A stretch of 64,000 nt of DNA from Ideonella sp. A 288 (GTDB lineage: Bacteria > Pseudomonadota > Gammaproteobacteria > Burkholderiales > Burkholderiaceae_C), in contig NZ_MWLO01000134.1 of NCBI RefSeq assembly GCF_002198735.1, positions 51,565 to 115,564 on the forward strand, given 5' to 3'. Shown here in pieces: positions 17,757 through 30,075 of this stretch. How positions within the stretch are numbered: the stretch's first letter is position 1; each line of letters starts with the position of its first letter. The notes under the pieces are model-generated. The model saw only the letters and a program-made list of their open reading frames with translations, made no database searches and was not told the origin of the DNA. Made by a program: the position numbers and the translations under genes.

Positions 17757-20700
17757 ATGACACAAGCCGCGGACGCGACCGGCTCGCGCTTCAACATCTC
17801 TCGCTGGGCGCTGGAGCATCCGGCCCTCACGCGCTATCTGATGATCGTGCTGTTGGTGCTGGGCGTGTCGGCCTACTTCCAGCTCGGGCAGGACGAGGAC
17901 CCGCCCTTCACCTTCCGGGCCATGGTGGTGCAGGCCTTCTGGCCCGGCGCCAGCGCGCAGCAGATGGCCGAGCAGGTGACCGACAAGATCGAGAAGACGC
18001 TGCAGGAGGTGCCGCACGCCGACGTCATCCGCAGCTACACCAAGCCAGGCGAATCGCTCACCATCCTGCAGCTGAAGGACAGCTCGCCGGCCAAGGAGGT
18101 GGCCAACGTCTGGTACCAGGTGCGCAAGCGAGTCGGTGACATGCGCAGCACCTTGCCGCAAGGCGTCGTCGGGCCGGTTTTCAACGACGACTTCGGCGAT
18201 GTCTACGGTTCGATCTTCGCGCTGTCCGCCGATGGTTTCTCCGACGAGGAACTGCGCGTCTTTGCCGATTCGGTGCGCTCGCAACTGCTGCGTGTGCCCG
18301 ATGTGGCCAAGGTCGACACCTTCGGTGCGCAGCCCGAAAAGCTGTTCATCGAAATCTCCCAGAAACGCCTGGCCCAGATGGGCCTGGACATGAACCAGTT
18401 GCTGGGCCAGTTGTCGGCGCAGAACGCCGTCGAAGGGGCCGGCGTGCTGAACGCCGGCACGCAGAACTTGCAGGTGCGGGTGACGGGCGCCTTCGACTCC
18501 ATCGAGGCGCTGCGGATGTTCCCGGTCCGTGTCGTCAATGCGGCCACCGGCGTGGCCAGCTCGTTGCGGCTGGGCGACATCGCCGACATTCGCCGTGGCT
18601 ACCAGGATCCGCCGCAGGTCAAGGTTCGGCACCAGGGCAAGGCCGTTATCGCACTGGGGGTGTCGATGGCCAAGGGCGGCGACATCATCGCGCTGGGTCA
18701 AGGCTTGCAAGCCAAGGTCGCCGAACTGCGCGCACAGTTGCCAGCCGGCATCGAGCTGAGCCAGGTGCAGGATCAGCCGGCGGCCGTGTCCCGCTCGGTG
18801 GGTGAGTTCGTGCGCGTGCTGCTGGAGGCGGTGGTGGTCGTGCTGGCCGTGAGCTTCATCAGCCTGGGTCTTCACCTGAAGCCGCTGCGCATCGACATCT
18901 GGCCGGGACTGGTGGTGGGCATCACGATCCCGCTGGTGCTTGCCATCACCTTCGTCACCATGTTCTATTGGGGCGTCGGCCTGCACAAGATCTCGCTCGG
19001 CTCGCTGATCATTGCACTCGGCCTGTTGGTGGATGACGCGATCATCGCGGTCGAAATGATGGTGCGCAAGCTCGAGGAAGGCTTCGACAAGGCCAGTGCC
19101 GCCACCTACGCCTACGAAGCCACCTCGATGCCGATGCTCACCGGCACCCTGATCACGGCGGCCGGCTTCCTGCCCATCGGCATGGCCAAGTCGGTCACGG
19201 GTGAATACACCTTCGCGATCTTTGCCGTCACGTCGGCAGCACTGGTCATCAGCTGGGTCGTGTCCGTGTACTTCGTGCCTTATCTCGGTGCATGGCTGCT
19301 GCACAACCACGCCCGCAACGACGGTGTGGCGCACGAGCTCTTCGACACGCCGTTCTACACCCGCTTCCGCGGCTGGGTGGACTGGTGCGTGGCGCACCGC
19401 TGGATCGCCATCGGCGTGACCCTGGCCACCTTCGGCCTGGGCATCGTCGGCATGGGCAAGGTGCAGCAGCAGTTCTTCCCGGATTCGAGCCGTCCCGAGA
19501 TCATCGTCGACCTGTGGCTGCCCGAAGGGAGCACGGTGGCCGAGAGCGAACTCATCGCCAGGCGCTTCGAGCAGCGGATGATGAAGGACGAGGGCGTCGC
19601 CACCGTGACCACCTGGATCGGCAGTGGCGTGCCGCGCTTCTACCTGCCGCTGGACCAGATCTTTCCGCAGACCAATGTCAGCCAGTCCATCCTGCTGGCA
19701 CGCGACCTCACCGAACGCGAGAGCCTGCGCAAGCGCCTGCCGGCCCTGTTGGCGGAAGAGTTTCCCGAGGTGCGCGCACGGGTCAAGCTGCTGCCCAACG
19801 GACCGCCTGTGCCCTATCCGGTGCAGTTTCGCGTGCTCGGCCAGGACGCTGTGCAGGTGCGCCACTGGGCCGATGAGGCCAAGGCCGTGCTGCGCGCGCA
19901 TCCCAGCATGAGAGGCGTGAACGACAACTGGAACGAATCGATCAAGGCCATCCACCTGCAGGTCGATCAGGACAAGGCCCGTGCGCTGGGAGTGACCAGC
20001 CAGTCGATCGCCCAGGGGTCGCGCACCATCCTGTCGGGCACCAACATCGGGCAGTACCGCGAGGGAGACAAGCTGGTCGACATCGTGCTGCGGCAACCGC
20101 TCGAGGAGCGCAATGCCATCACCGACCTGGCCAACGCCTACGTGCCCACGGCCAGTGGCCGCAGCATCCCACTGATGCAGATCGCCCGGGCCGGCATCGG
20201 CTGGGAGCCCGGCGTGATGTGGCGCGAAGGCCGCAAGTACGCCGTCACCGTGCAGGGCGACGTGGTCGACGGCGTGCAGGGGCCGACCGTCACCGCGGCG
20301 CTGTGGCCGCAGTTGAAGGAACTGCAGGCTCGGATGCCGGAGGGCTATGCCATCCAGGTGGCTGGCGCGGTGGAAGAAAGCGGCAAGGGCCAGGCCTCCA
20401 TTGCCGCCGGCGTGCCGGTGATGCTGTTCCTGATCTTCACGCTGTTGATGCTGCAACTGCAAAGCTTCTCGCGGTCGTTGCTGGTCTTCCTGACGGGCCC
20501 CCTGGGCATCGCCGGCGTCGCCGCGGCGTTGCTGATCCTCGACCGGCCATTCGGCTTCGTGGCCTTGCTGGGCGTCATCGCGCTGATGGGCATGATCATG
20601 CGCAACGCGGTGATCCTGATCGACCAGATCGAGCAGGACCGTCGGCGCGGTGTGGAGGCATGGACGGCCATCGTCGAATCCGCCGTGCGCCGATTCAGGC

Positions 20701-20903
20701 CGATCGTGCTCACCGCGGCGGCTGCCGTGCTGGCGATGATCCCGCTCACGCGCAGCGTGTTCTGGGGGCCGATGGCGGTGGCCATCATGGGCGGCCTGGT
20801 CGTCGCCACCGTGCTGACGCTGCTGGCCCTGCCGGCCATGTATGCGGCATGGTTCCGCGTCCGTCGGCCCAACAGTGACGGGCCGGCCGCACGGGCCGGC
20901 TAG
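17757..20903 (+). CDS. RND efflux pump permease (AcrB/MexB superfamily)
   Basis: 1048-residue proton-driven multidrug-type transporter. After the first membrane helix (YLMIVLLVLGVSAYF, about residues 28-42) comes a large periplasmic loop, then helices 2-6 with the proton-relay motif LGLLVDDAIIAVEMM near residues 421-435, a second periplasmic loop and helices 8-12 (LMGMIMRNAVILIDQ). The helix-4 motif has the two adjacent Asp expected for drug-type rather than copper-type pumps. The substrate cannot be read from sequence. It starts 16 bases after the adaptor and ends 110 bases before tRNA-Leu(UAG). Confidence 0.94.
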   Translation: MTQAADATGSRFNISRWALEHPALTRYLMIVLLVLGVSAYFQLGQDEDPPFTFRAMVVQAFWPGASAQQMAEQVTDKIEKTLQEVPHADVIRSYTKPGESLTILQLKDSSPAKEVANVWYQVRKRVGDMRSTLPQGVVGPVFNDDFGDVYGSIFALSADGFSDEELRVFADSVRSQLLRVPDVAKVDTFGAQPEKLFIEISQKRLAQMGLDMNQLLGQLSAQNAVEGAGVLNAGTQNLQVRVTGAFDSIEALRMFPVRVVNAATGVASSLRLGDIADIRRGYQDPPQVKVRHQGKAVIALGVSMAKGGDIIALGQGLQAKVAELRAQLPAGIELSQVQDQPAAVSRSVGEFVRVLLEAVVVVLAVSFISLGLHLKPLRIDIWPGLVVGITIPLVLAITFVTMFYWGVGLHKISLGSLIIALGLLVDDAIIAVEMMVRKLEEGFDKASAATYAYEATSMPMLTGTLITAAGFLPIGMAKSVTGEYTFAIFAVTSAALVISWVVSVYFVPYLGAWLLHNHARNDGVAHELFDTPFYTRFRGWVDWCVAHRWIAIGVTLATFGLGIVGMGKVQQQFFPDSSRPEIIVDLWLPEGSTVAESELIARRFEQRMMKDEGVATVTTWIGSGVPRFYLPLDQIFPQTNVSQSILLARDLTERESLRKRLPALLAEEFPEVRARVKLLPNGPPVPYPVQFRVLGQDAVQVRHWADEAKAVLRAHPSMRGVNDNWNESIKAIHLQVDQDKARALGVTSQSIAQGSRTILSGTNIGQYREGDKLVDIVLRQPLEERNAITDLANAYVPTASGRSIPLMQIARAGIGWEPGVMWREGRKYAVTVQGDVVDGVQGPTVTAALWPQLKELQARMPEGYAIQVAGAVEESGKGQASIAAGVPVMLFLIFTLLMLQLQSFSRSLLVFLTGPLGIAGVAAALLILDRPFGFVALLGVIALMGMIMRNAVILIDQIEQDRRRGVEAWTAIVESAVRRFRPIVLTAAAAVLAMIPLTRSVFWGPMAVAIMGGLVVATVLTLLALPAMYAAWFRVRRPNSDGPAARAG

Positions 20904-21013
20904 AATCGCCTGTTTACCGGATCGCCGATCGGCCTTGTCGGCCGGCTGCGGCGTGCGGTGCCCCCCGATCGGCCAGGCTGTGAGGCCGCGCGGGAGATGC
21001 TGCAGTGCCCGGA

Positions 21014-21100
21014 GCGCGGGTGGCGAAATTGGTAGACGCACCAGGTTTAGGTCCTGACGCCTTCACGGGCGTGCCGGTTCGAGTCCGGCCCCGCGCACCA
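21014..21100 (+). tRNA. tRNA-Leu (UAG)
   Basis: 87 bases. Acceptor stem GCGCGGG (21014-21020) pairs with CCCGCGC (21090-21096); the discriminator A and encoded CCA follow. The anticodon loop TTTAGGT gives UAG, reading CUN including CTA. A long variable arm fits a class II tRNA. It lies 26 bases ahead of tig. Confidence 0.97.
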
Positions 21101-21126
21101 GATCAATCTTCGAAAAGAGTTCCATC

Positions 21127-22443
21127 ATGGCAGTGACAGTTGAAACCCTCGAAAAGCTCGAACGACGCATGACGCTGACGATTGCGGCGACCGAGATCAG
21201 CAACGAAGTCGAGAGCCGGCTCCGCAAGCTGTCGCGCACCGTCAAGGCCGACGGCTTCCGCCCCGGCAAGGTGCCGATGTCGTTCGTGACCCAGCGTTAC
21301 GGCTACTCGGTGGAGTACGAGGTGTTGAACGACAAGCTGGGCAAGGCCTTCGCCGCCGCGGCCAACGAGGCGCAGTTGCGCGTGGCCGGCACACCCAAGA
21401 TCACGCCGAAGGACCAGTCCGCCGAGGGCCTTCTGACCTTTGACGCCACCTTCGAGGTGTACCCGGAAATCAAGCTCAACGACCTGTCCGAGATCGAGGT
21501 CGAGCGTGTGTCCAGCGAAGTCACCGACGCGGCCATCGACCGCACCGTCGACATCCTGCGCAAGCAGCGCCGCACCTTCGCACAACGCCCCGCCGTTGAA
21601 TATGCCGAGGAAACCGACCGTGTCACGATCGACTTCGAAGGCAAGATCGATGGCGAGCCCTTCTCGGGCGGCAAGGCCGAGGGCTTCCAGTTCCTCATCG
21701 GCGAAGGGCAGATGCTCGAGCAGTTCGACAGCGCCGTTCGCGGCATGAAGGTCGGCGAGTCGAAGACCTTCCCGCTGCAGTTCCCGGCCGACTACCACGG
21801 CAAGGACGTGGCGGGCAAGGAAGCCGACTTCCTGGTCACGATGCGCAAGATCGAGGCGCAGCACCTGCCCACGCTGGACGAGGCCTTCGTCAAGTCGCTG
21901 GGCATCGGCGACGGGTCGCAGGAGGCACTGCGTGCCGACGTGCGAAAGAACCTGGAGCGCGAAGTGCGTTTCCGCGTGCTGGCGCGCAACAAGGCCGCGG
22001 CCATGGAAGCCCTGGTCAAGGCAGCGGAGCTTGATGTGCCCAAGGCCCTGGTCGACGGCGAGGTCGAGCGCATGGGCGAGGCCGCCCGTGAAGACCTGAA
22101 GCAGCGTGGTGTCAAGGATGCCGACAAGGCCCCGATCCCGCCGGACATGCTGGCCCTGTTCCGGCCGCAGGCCGAGCGTCGGGTTCGGCTCGGGCTGGTG
22201 GTCGGCGACCTGGTCCGCACGCAGAACCTGCAGGCCCGACCGGACCAGCTGCAAGCCCACATCGAAGAACTGTCGCAAAGCTACGAAAAGCCCGCCGAAG
22301 TGCTTCGCTGGTACCTGTCCGACCGTCAGCGCATGGCCGAAGTCGAAGCCGTGGTGGTCGAGAACAACGTGGCCGACTACGTGCTGGCCCGGGCCAAGAT
22401 CGTCGACAAGCCGCTGGCCTTCGACGAACTGATGACCGCCTGA
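21127..22443 (+). CDS. tig: Trigger factor (ribosome-associated chaperone, peptidyl-prolyl isomerase)
   Basis: 438 residues. The N-terminal ribosome-binding domain carries the signature GFRPGKVPM (about residues 43-51), the FKBP-like isomerase domain spans roughly 160-245 (DRVTIDFEGKIDGEPFSGG, IGEGQMLEQF), and the C-terminal helical domain completes the cradle. Binds nascent chains at the exit tunnel in the cytoplasm. ATG at 21127 is the first codon giving the family N-terminus. First of the conserved tig-clpP-clpX-lon run; a strong terminator separates it from clpP. Confidence 0.97.
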   Translation: MAVTVETLEKLERRMTLTIAATEISNEVESRLRKLSRTVKADGFRPGKVPMSFVTQRYGYSVEYEVLNDKLGKAFAAAANEAQLRVAGTPKITPKDQSAEGLLTFDATFEVYPEIKLNDLSEIEVERVSSEVTDAAIDRTVDILRKQRRTFAQRPAVEYAEETDRVTIDFEGKIDGEPFSGGKAEGFQFLIGEGQMLEQFDSAVRGMKVGESKTFPLQFPADYHGKDVAGKEADFLVTMRKIEAQHLPTLDEAFVKSLGIGDGSQEALRADVRKNLEREVRFRVLARNKAAAMEALVKAAELDVPKALVDGEVERMGEAAREDLKQRGVKDADKAPIPPDMLALFRPQAERRVRLGLVVGDLVRTQNLQARPDQLQAHIEELSQSYEKPAEVLRWYLSDRQRMAEVEAVVVENNVADYVLARAKIVDKPLAFDELMTA

Positions 22444-22463
22444 GTGCCAGGCACCTGAACGAA

Positions 22464-22498
22464 CAGGGCGCGGACTGCAGGGTCCGCGCCCTGTTTTT
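22464..22498 (+). terminator. Rho-independent terminator after tig
   Basis: CAGGGCGCGGAC (22464-22475) pairs with GTCCGCGCCCTG (22482-22493), a perfect 12-bp stem, followed by TTTTT. clpP must therefore have its own promoter; a CATAAT -10-like box lies at about 22529-22534. Confidence 0.92.
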
Positions 22499-22563
22499 CT
22501 TCGCCTGCAGCGCCGAGGGCCGCGCGACATAATGGACAGCAGCGAACAATTGCGAGGTTTCCA

Positions 22564-23172
22564 GTGAGTGCATCCGAAATCCAAAGCCTCGGCATGGTGC
22601 CGATCGTCATCGAACAGTCCGGTCGCGGCGAGCGTGCCTACGACATCTACAGCCGCCTTCTGCGCGAGCGCATCGTGTTCCTGGTCGGGCCGGTGAATGA
22701 CGCCACTGCGAACCTGGTCGTCGCGCAGTTGCTCTTCCTCGAGAGCGAGAACCCCGACAAGGACATCTTCCTGTACATCAACTCGCCTGGGGGCAGTGTC
22801 AGCGCCGGCATGTCGATCTTCGACACCATGCAGTTCATCAAGCCCGAGGTGTCGACGCTGTGCATGGGCATGGCCGCGAGCATGGGCTCGTTCCTGCTGA
22901 TGGCCGGTGCCAAGGGCAAGCGCCTGGCGCTGCCCAACTCGAAGATCATGATCCACCAGCCGTCGGGTGGGGCGCAGGGTCAGGCCACCGACATCGAGAT
23001 CCACGCCCGCGAGATCCTCAAGACCCGCGAACAGCTCAACCGCATCTACGCCGACCGCACGGGCCAGACCTTCGAAAAGATCTGCGCCGACATGGAGCGC
23101 GACTTCTACATGTCGCCCGAAGAGGCCAAGGCCTACGGACTGATCGACCAGGTCATCGAGAAGCGGGCCTGA
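22564..23172 (+). CDS. clpP: ATP-dependent Clp protease proteolytic subunit
   Basis: 202-residue serine protease forming the 14-mer barrel that degrades substrates unfolded by ClpX or ClpA. The triad is complete: S106 in MAASMGSF, H131 in MIHQPSGG and D180 in ADMERDFY, each exactly nine positions past the numbering of mature E. coli ClpP. The start is GTG at 22564; an N-terminal propeptide is expected. clpX starts 112 bases downstream, so the two are probably co-transcribed. Confidence 0.97.
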   Translation: MSASEIQSLGMVPIVIEQSGRGERAYDIYSRLLRERIVFLVGPVNDATANLVVAQLLFLESENPDKDIFLYINSPGGSVSAGMSIFDTMQFIKPEVSTLCMGMAASMGSFLLMAGAKGKRLALPNSKIMIHQPSGGAQGQATDIEIHAREILKTREQLNRIYADRTGQTFEKICADMERDFYMSPEEAKAYGLIDQVIEKRA

Positions 23173-23284
23173 CAGCGGCAACTTGCCGCGGATTGGGGGT
23201 CCAGTTCGGTCCCCGACGCCCTGGCCAGTTGCACTATCATTGATCCGATCCATTCCTCTTCATCCTCAAGGCGTACTCCATCCC

Positions 23285-24556
23285 ATGGCCGAGAAGAAAG
23301 GCGCCTCTGGCGAGAAAGTGCTGTATTGCAGCTTCTGCGGCAAGAGCCAGCATGAGGTGAAGAAGCTCATCGCGGGCCCGTCGGTGTTCATCTGCGACGA
23401 GTGCATCGAGTTGTGCAACGACATCATCCGCGACGAGACGCCCACCGACACCGAGGGTGCAAAGACCTCGCGCTCCGACCTGCCGGTGCCGGCGGAGATC
23501 AAGGAAACGCTCGACCAGTACGTGATCGGCCAGGACGGCGCCAAGCGCACCCTGTCGGTGGCCGTGTACAACCACTACAAGCGCCTCAAGCACATGGGCG
23601 CCGGTGGCAAGGACGAGGTCGAACTGACCAAGAGCAACATCCTGCTCATCGGGCCCACGGGCTCTGGCAAGACGCTGCTGGCGCAGACACTGGCTCGTCT
23701 GCTGAACGTGCCCTTCGTCATCGCCGACGCCACCACGCTGACCGAAGCCGGCTACGTGGGCGAGGACGTCGAGAACATCATCCAGAAGCTGCTCCAGAAC
23801 TGCAACTACGACGTCGAGCGGGCCCAGCGCGGCATCGTCTACATCGACGAGATCGACAAGATCAGCCGCAAGGCCGACAACCCCTCGATCACCCGCGATG
23901 TGTCGGGCGAAGGCGTCCAGCAGGCACTGCTCAAGCTGGTCGAGGGCACGATGGCCTCGGTGCCGCCGCAAGGCGGCCGCAAGCACCCGAACCAGGATTT
24001 CCTGCAGATCGACACGACGAACATCCTGTTCATCTGTGGCGGGGCCTTCGACGGCCTCGAGAAGGTCATCCAGAACCGCACCGAACGGTCAGGCATCGGC
24101 TTTGCCGCCTCGGTGCACAGCAAGACCGAGAAGCGTGCCGCCGACCTGTTCAAGCAGGCCGAGCCTGAAGACCTGATCAAGTTCGGTCTGATTCCAGAGC
24201 TGGTCGGGCGCCTCCCGGTGGTGGCCACGCTGGGTGAACTCACCGAGGAAGCCATGGTGCGCATCCTCACCGAGCCCAAGAACGCGCTGGTCAAGCAGTA
24301 CCAGAAGCTCTTCGCCATGGACGGCGTCGAGCTGGAGCTTCGTGGTTCGGCCCTGTCGGCGATTGCCCGGCGCGCGTTGAATCGAAAAACCGGTGCTCGT
24401 GGCCTGCGCTCGATCATGGAGCAGGTCCTGATCGACACCATGTTCGACCTGCCCACGCTCGACGGCGTGGCCAAGGTCGTCGTCGACGAACACATCGTGG
24501 AAGAAGGTGCAAAACCCTTGCTGGTGTATCGAGAACAAGCCAAGGCCAGCGCCTGA
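23285..24556 (+). CDS. clpX: ATP-dependent Clp protease ATP-binding subunit
   Basis: 423-residue AAA+ unfoldase. The N-terminal zinc domain has C15, C18, C37 and C40; Walker A is GPTGSGKT, Walker [11 protein letters not shown], and the ClpP-contacting IGF-type loop appears as IGF in RSGIGFAAS. Delivers tagged proteins to ClpP. ATG at 23285 starts [11 protein letters not shown] as in relatives. lon follows after 87 bases with its own heat-shock-like promoter. Confidence 0.98.
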   Translation: MAEKKGASGEKVLYCSFCGKSQHEVKKLIAGPSVFICDECIELCNDIIRDETPTDTEGAKTSRSDLPVPAEIKETLDQYVIGQDGAKRTLSVAVYNHYKRLKHMGAGGKDEVELTKSNILLIGPTGSGKTLLAQTLARLLNVPFVIADATTLTEAGYVGEDVENIIQKLLQNCNYDVERAQRGIVYIDEIDKISRKADNPSITRDVSGEGVQQALLKLVEGTMASVPPQGGRKHPNQDFLQIDTTNILFICGGAFDGLEKVIQNRTERSGIGFAASVHSKTEKRAADLFKQAEPEDLIKFGLIPELVGRLPVVATLGELTEEAMVRILTEPKNALVKQYQKLFAMDGVELELRGSALSAIARRALNRKTGARGLRSIMEQVLIDTMFDLPTLDGVAKVVVDEHIVEEGAKPLLVYREQAKASA

Positions 24557-24592
24557 CCGTCCGGCCGCATGGCGGTTCGAAGCCGCTCTTGA

Positions 24593-24619
24593 CTTGCATT
24601 CGCGCTGACAGACCCCAAT
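24593..24619 (+). promoter_or_regulatory. Sigma-32 (RpoH) type heat-shock promoter for lon
   Basis: CTTGCAT (24593-24599), a 13-base spacer and CCCCAAT (24613-24619) match the E. coli sigma-32 consensus CTTGAAA-N13-14-CCCCATNT at most positions and at ideal spacing. Transcription would begin near 24627, leaving a leader of about 17 bases before lon. Confidence 0.75.
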
Positions 24620-24643
24620 TCGGTCTGCGAAAGAGAGGTTTCC

Positions 24644-27076
<2,433 letters not shown>

Positions 27077-27095
27077 ATAGTTGGCGGCAGGGGGC

Positions 27096-27123
27096 TTGCC
27101 AAGCCTAAAAATGTCGGTATAGA
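27096..27123 (+). promoter_or_regulatory. Promoter for tRNA-Gly
   Basis: TTGCCA at 27096-27101 and TATAGA at 27118-27123 are 16 bases apart, with TAGAAT two bases further as an alternative -10 at 18-base spacing. It lies about 50 bases ahead of the tRNA. Confidence 0.6.
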
Positions 27124-27172
27124 ATGCGTGCTTCGCCGGACGAGAAATCGACCGGCAAGCATCGCAAGATGT

Positions 27173-27248
27173 GCGGGAGTAGCTCAGTTGGTAGAGCGCA
27201 ACCTTGCCAAGGTTGAGGTCGCGAGTTCGAGCCTCGTCTCCCGCTCCA
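27173..27248 (+). tRNA. tRNA-Gly (GCC)
   Basis: 76 bases. Acceptor stem GCGGGAG pairs with CTCCCGC (27238-27244), discriminator T and encoded CCA follow; the anticodon arm AACCTTGCCAAGGTT gives GCC. Confidence 0.97.
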
Positions 27249-27253
27249 AATTC

Positions 27254-27282
27254 AAAAGGGGAAGCCACGGCTTCCCCTTTTT
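27254..27282 (+). terminator. Terminator between tRNA-Gly and tRNA-Cys
   Basis: GGGGAAGCC/GGCTTCCCC with a two-base centre, preceded by AAAA and followed by TTTTT, so it could work on both strands. Confidence 0.85.
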
Positions 27283-27312
27283 GTCAGAATGCCGGCTTTT
27301 CAGCCGTGCCCT

Positions 27313-27386
27313 GGCGCGATAGCAAAGCGGTTATGCAACGGATTGCAAATCCGTCCAGTCCGGTTCGACTCCGGATCGCGCCTCCA
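27313..27386 (+). tRNA. tRNA-Cys (GCA)
   Basis: 74 bases. Acceptor stem GGCGCGA pairs with TCGCGCC (27376-27382), then discriminator T and CCA; the anticodon arm ACGGATTGCAAATCCGT gives GCA. It lies beyond the terminator that follows tRNA-Gly, so it may need its own promoter. Confidence 0.97.
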
Positions 27387-27560
27387 GATTCCCCTCTCCG
27401 TTTCGAGCCCCAAGGTGCCTTGCATCTGGGGCTTTGCGTCGTCCGGTCTTCGCATTGACGTGCTGCATGGCCCGGCGACGGGCGCGGCTGTCAGCGGTGG
27501 CAGGGACATCGTCGCCGGTGTGGTCGATGGCGTTGGCTGATGCCTTTCGCATCCCCAACG

Positions 27561-27588
27561 AAAACGGGGGCCGCGAACGGCCCCGCGG
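27561..27588 (-). terminator. Terminator of the Ig-like protein/secretion operon
   Basis: On the minus strand GGGGCCG/CGGCCCC (27578-27584 with 27567-27573, loop of four) is followed by CCCGTTTTCGTT. It is about 55 bases past the stop of the Ig-like gene. The rest of the 27387-27642 gap shows no gene. Confidence 0.7.
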
Positions 27589-27642
27589 CATCACGAGGTG
27601 TGCATCCTGCCGGGCACCGTGTCAGGCGCCCGGACTCCCGGC

Positions 27643-29910
27643 TTAGCGAATGCGCACGGCGATGCCGTTGCGCACGGACGCCAACTGTGTGCGCAGGCTG
27701 GTCGACGAGGTGCAGGCCGGCCCGCCCGAGCGATCGATGGCCCAGGCCCCGGTCGCATTGGCCGTGACGGTGGCCACCGTCTGTGCTGCCGTCGGCGCTG
27801 CCGGAACAGTGCCGGTGGTGTACAGCGTGATGGTCGCGTTGGGTTCAACGCCCGTGCCGCTCATGCGCCAGCGGTTGCTGCTGCGCGTGCAGTCCGCGCC
27901 AGCAGCCACGCTGATGGCCTCATTGGCGCGGATCCGAACAGCCGCCCTGGAGCTGGCCGACCGATTGCCGCCGACGTTGGCCACCGTGTAGTTGAACCCG
28001 AAGGTGGTGCCCAGGGTGGCGCCTGCGGTGAACGACACGACGCCGGTGGTCGGGTTCACCGACACCGTGCCGCCAGTGACCGACGCCGGATCGACCAGGA
28101 CGCTTGCCGGATCCAGGGCGCCGCCATTGCCGCTGTCGTTGGCCAGCACGTTGATGGTTGCCGTGCGAGTCGCCACGACCACGGTGCTGTCAGCGACGGT
28201 CACCGGCACCGGGCCGCCGGCGGGCGCGGTCACGTTGACGGTCACCGTCGACACGTTGGATGCGCCGGGAACGGCCGCCGAGGATACGGTATAGCGGAAG
28301 GTGGCGGTGCCGACCAGCGGGCCCGGGGTGAAGGTGACGGTGCCGTCCACCAGATTGGGCGTCAGCGTGCCCAGGTTGGGCGCCAGGCCGGGGGCCAGGA
28401 TGGTCAAGGAGGCCGGATTGATCGGGGCGGCCACATTGGCCAGGTCATTGGCCAGGACGGGGATCACCACCGGCGCCGTACCGGCTTCCACCGAGATGGT
28501 GTCGTCACGGGTGAACGGCGAACCGGCGGCGTAGGCCAGGTTCGGGTTGGTGGCCAGGTCCGCGCGGCCGATGCCGCCCGCGGTGGACTGCACGATCACC
28601 TGCGACGGCGGGATGGCCACGCCGGTGGCCACCAGCGTCTGCGAGGCCGGGTCGCCGGCGATGCCACCTGGGGTGACCGTAGTGACCAGGCCCTCGATCG
28701 CCATGTTGGGCGGCAGCGAGGTGCCGAAACCCTTGTCGCTGCTGGTGGCGACGACCGTCAGGGTCTGGGTGCTGGCGTCGTACGAGTTGGACACGATCGT
28801 CACCACGTCGTTCGTGCCGGCCACCACGCTGGTGGGCGGGTTGTCGCCACTGTTGGTCACGGTGACCTGACCCGGCAGCGTGCCGGTGGGGTCGGTGAAG
28901 CCCTGCGTGAAGTAGCGGTCCAGCACATCGGGGCCCTGCATGCGCACGGGCGGCGTCTGCGCCGACGCGGCGGTCAGCAAGGGCACGGGTTGAGTGGCCA
29001 ATGCGCGGCCCACCTGGGCACTGACGTTGATGTGCGTGCCGTTCGCGTCGCGGCTGTAGGTGGACGCAGGCACCGACAGCGGGCTGCCGATGGGGCTGGC
29101 CACCATGTCGTGCAGTCGGCCGGTCAGCGTGAACAGGTTGGTGCTGGCGCAGTTGCCGTTGGGGCCGGCGTTGCCCAGCACGATCGGCGTGCCGTCGAAG
29201 CGGGTTCCGCACATCATGAAGATGTTGGTGTTGAACGGGCTGCCGGTGACCCGTGTCGGCGTACCGTCGGACAGGAACTGGGCGCCGTTGAGGGTGACGG
29301 GCGCCAGCGCGGCGCCGGCGGCATCGGCCGCGCGCAGGAAGGGGCCGAACTGGCCGCGCAGCGCACCGGTGAACTCCAGCGGCACGAGGCCCTGGTCGAG
29401 CGTGTAGGTGATGTCGCGGGCGCCGGTGGCCGCGTCGACCGTCTCGGCGCGCACACCGTAGGGGTGCGTGAACACGTAGTTGCCGGGCTCGGGCACGCCT
29501 GCGGTGATGCGGATGCGCGTGAACACGACCTGGTCGTTGACCGCGGCCGCGCCACCGCCGAATGCCGCTTCGAGGGCTGTGACCAGCACGGCGCGCAGGC
29601 CATTCGGCAGGGCGAGGTCCGACGTGCCGCGGAAGAAGAACGCCTCGTCGGGGAAGCCGCCCGGGAAGGCGTAGGGCGCCGGCGTGGTTTGCAGGCAGGC
29701 GGTCATCTGCAGGCTGCCCGGGTCGGTGGCGTTGGGCAGGCAGAGGTCGAGCGCAAGGCCATTCAGATCCTGGTACCACAGCGGGAAGCCATGTCCGGCG
29801 GGCGACGGCAGATTGCGCGGACCGACGCGGGCCAGGTCGGCGTGCGCGGCGAACGTTGTCGCGGCCAGCGCGACGGCGCACAGCGCGCCCTTGTACTTCA
29901 TTGACTTCAC
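27643..29910 (-). CDS. Large secreted protein with Ig-like/tandem repeat domains
   Basis: 755 residues from GTG at 29910, chosen because GGAG lies seven bases upstream; ATG at 29901 is the alternative. A Sec signal peptide (KGALCAVALAATTFAAHA) is followed by about 370 residues I do not recognise, containing paired Cys. The C-terminal half has two repeats of the VLAND type (IPVLANDLANVAAP, INVLANDSGNGGALD), each ending in a beta-rich TVNV or AVRIR block, as in bacterial Ig-like and VCBS-type surface proteins, then a Cys-containing module (AGADCTRSSNRWR). No PEP-CTERM, LPxTG or membrane anchor is visible. It follows the pseudopilin operon in the same direction, so it may be secreted or displayed by that system. 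Confidence 0.75.
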   Translation of the reverse strand: MKSMKYKGALCAVALAATTFAAHADLARVGPRNLPSPAGHGFPLWYQDLNGLALDLCLPNATDPGSLQMTACLQTTPAPYAFPGGFPDEAFFFRGTSDLALPNGLRAVLVTALEAAFGGGAAAVNDQVVFTRIRITAGVPEPGNYVFTHPYGVRAETVDAATGARDITYTLDQGLVPLEFTGALRGQFGPFLRAADAAGAALAPVTLNGAQFLSDGTPTRVTGSPFNTNIFMMCGTRFDGTPIVLGNAGPNGNCASTNLFTLTGRLHDMVASPIGSPLSVPASTYSRDANGTHINVSAQVGRALATQPVPLLTAASAQTPPVRMQGPDVLDRYFTQGFTDPTGTLPGQVTVTNSGDNPPTSVVAGTNDVVTIVSNSYDASTQTLTVVATSSDKGFGTSLPPNMAIEGLVTTVTPGGIAGDPASQTLVATGVAIPPSQVIVQSTAGGIGRADLATNPNLAYAAGSPFTRDDTISVEAGTAPVVIPVLANDLANVAAPINPASLTILAPGLAPNLGTLTPNLVDGTVTFTPGPLVGTATFRYTVSSAAVPGASNVSTVTVNVTAPAGGPVPVTVADSTVVVATRTATINVLANDSGNGGALDPASVLVDPASVTGGTVSVNPTTGVVSFTAGATLGTTFGFNYTVANVGGNRSASSRAAVRIRANEAISVAAGADCTRSSNRWRMSGTGVEPNATITLYTTGTVPAAPTAAQTVATVTANATGAWAIDRSGGPACTSSTSLRTQLASVRNGIAVRIR

Positions 29911-30075
29911 GGGGGTACTCCAAATAGCAGACATGATGGGCGTCCAGTCGAGGATGCGATCCTCGTGACTTTCCGGTTTCGCGTGTTTCCGGCTGATCAC
30001 CGAACGTGCACGGAGGCGAGTGTCTGCCGCGAGATGCAGCCTGTGATGCGCCGTGATGTCGCACCCCCCGCACGC

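Noticed and set aside
16613..20903. Broken efflux system because no outer-membrane factor gene is present
   Set aside because: Many RND adaptor-pump pairs use an outer-membrane channel encoded elsewhere; both genes are full length.
17457..21041. Very long minus-strand open frame (about 1190 codons) opposite the RND pump
   Set aside because: It is Arg/His/Gly-rich with no family pattern and lies exactly opposite a complete RND permease; high GC removes stop codons on the antisense strand. The same reasoning rejects the long frames opposite ilvB, sucA, lon and rluB.
27598..29904. 768-codon plus-strand open frame opposite the Ig-like protein
   Set aside because: Low-complexity Gly/Arg/His composition and no start context; the minus-strand reading has a signal peptide, ribosome-binding site and repeat domains.
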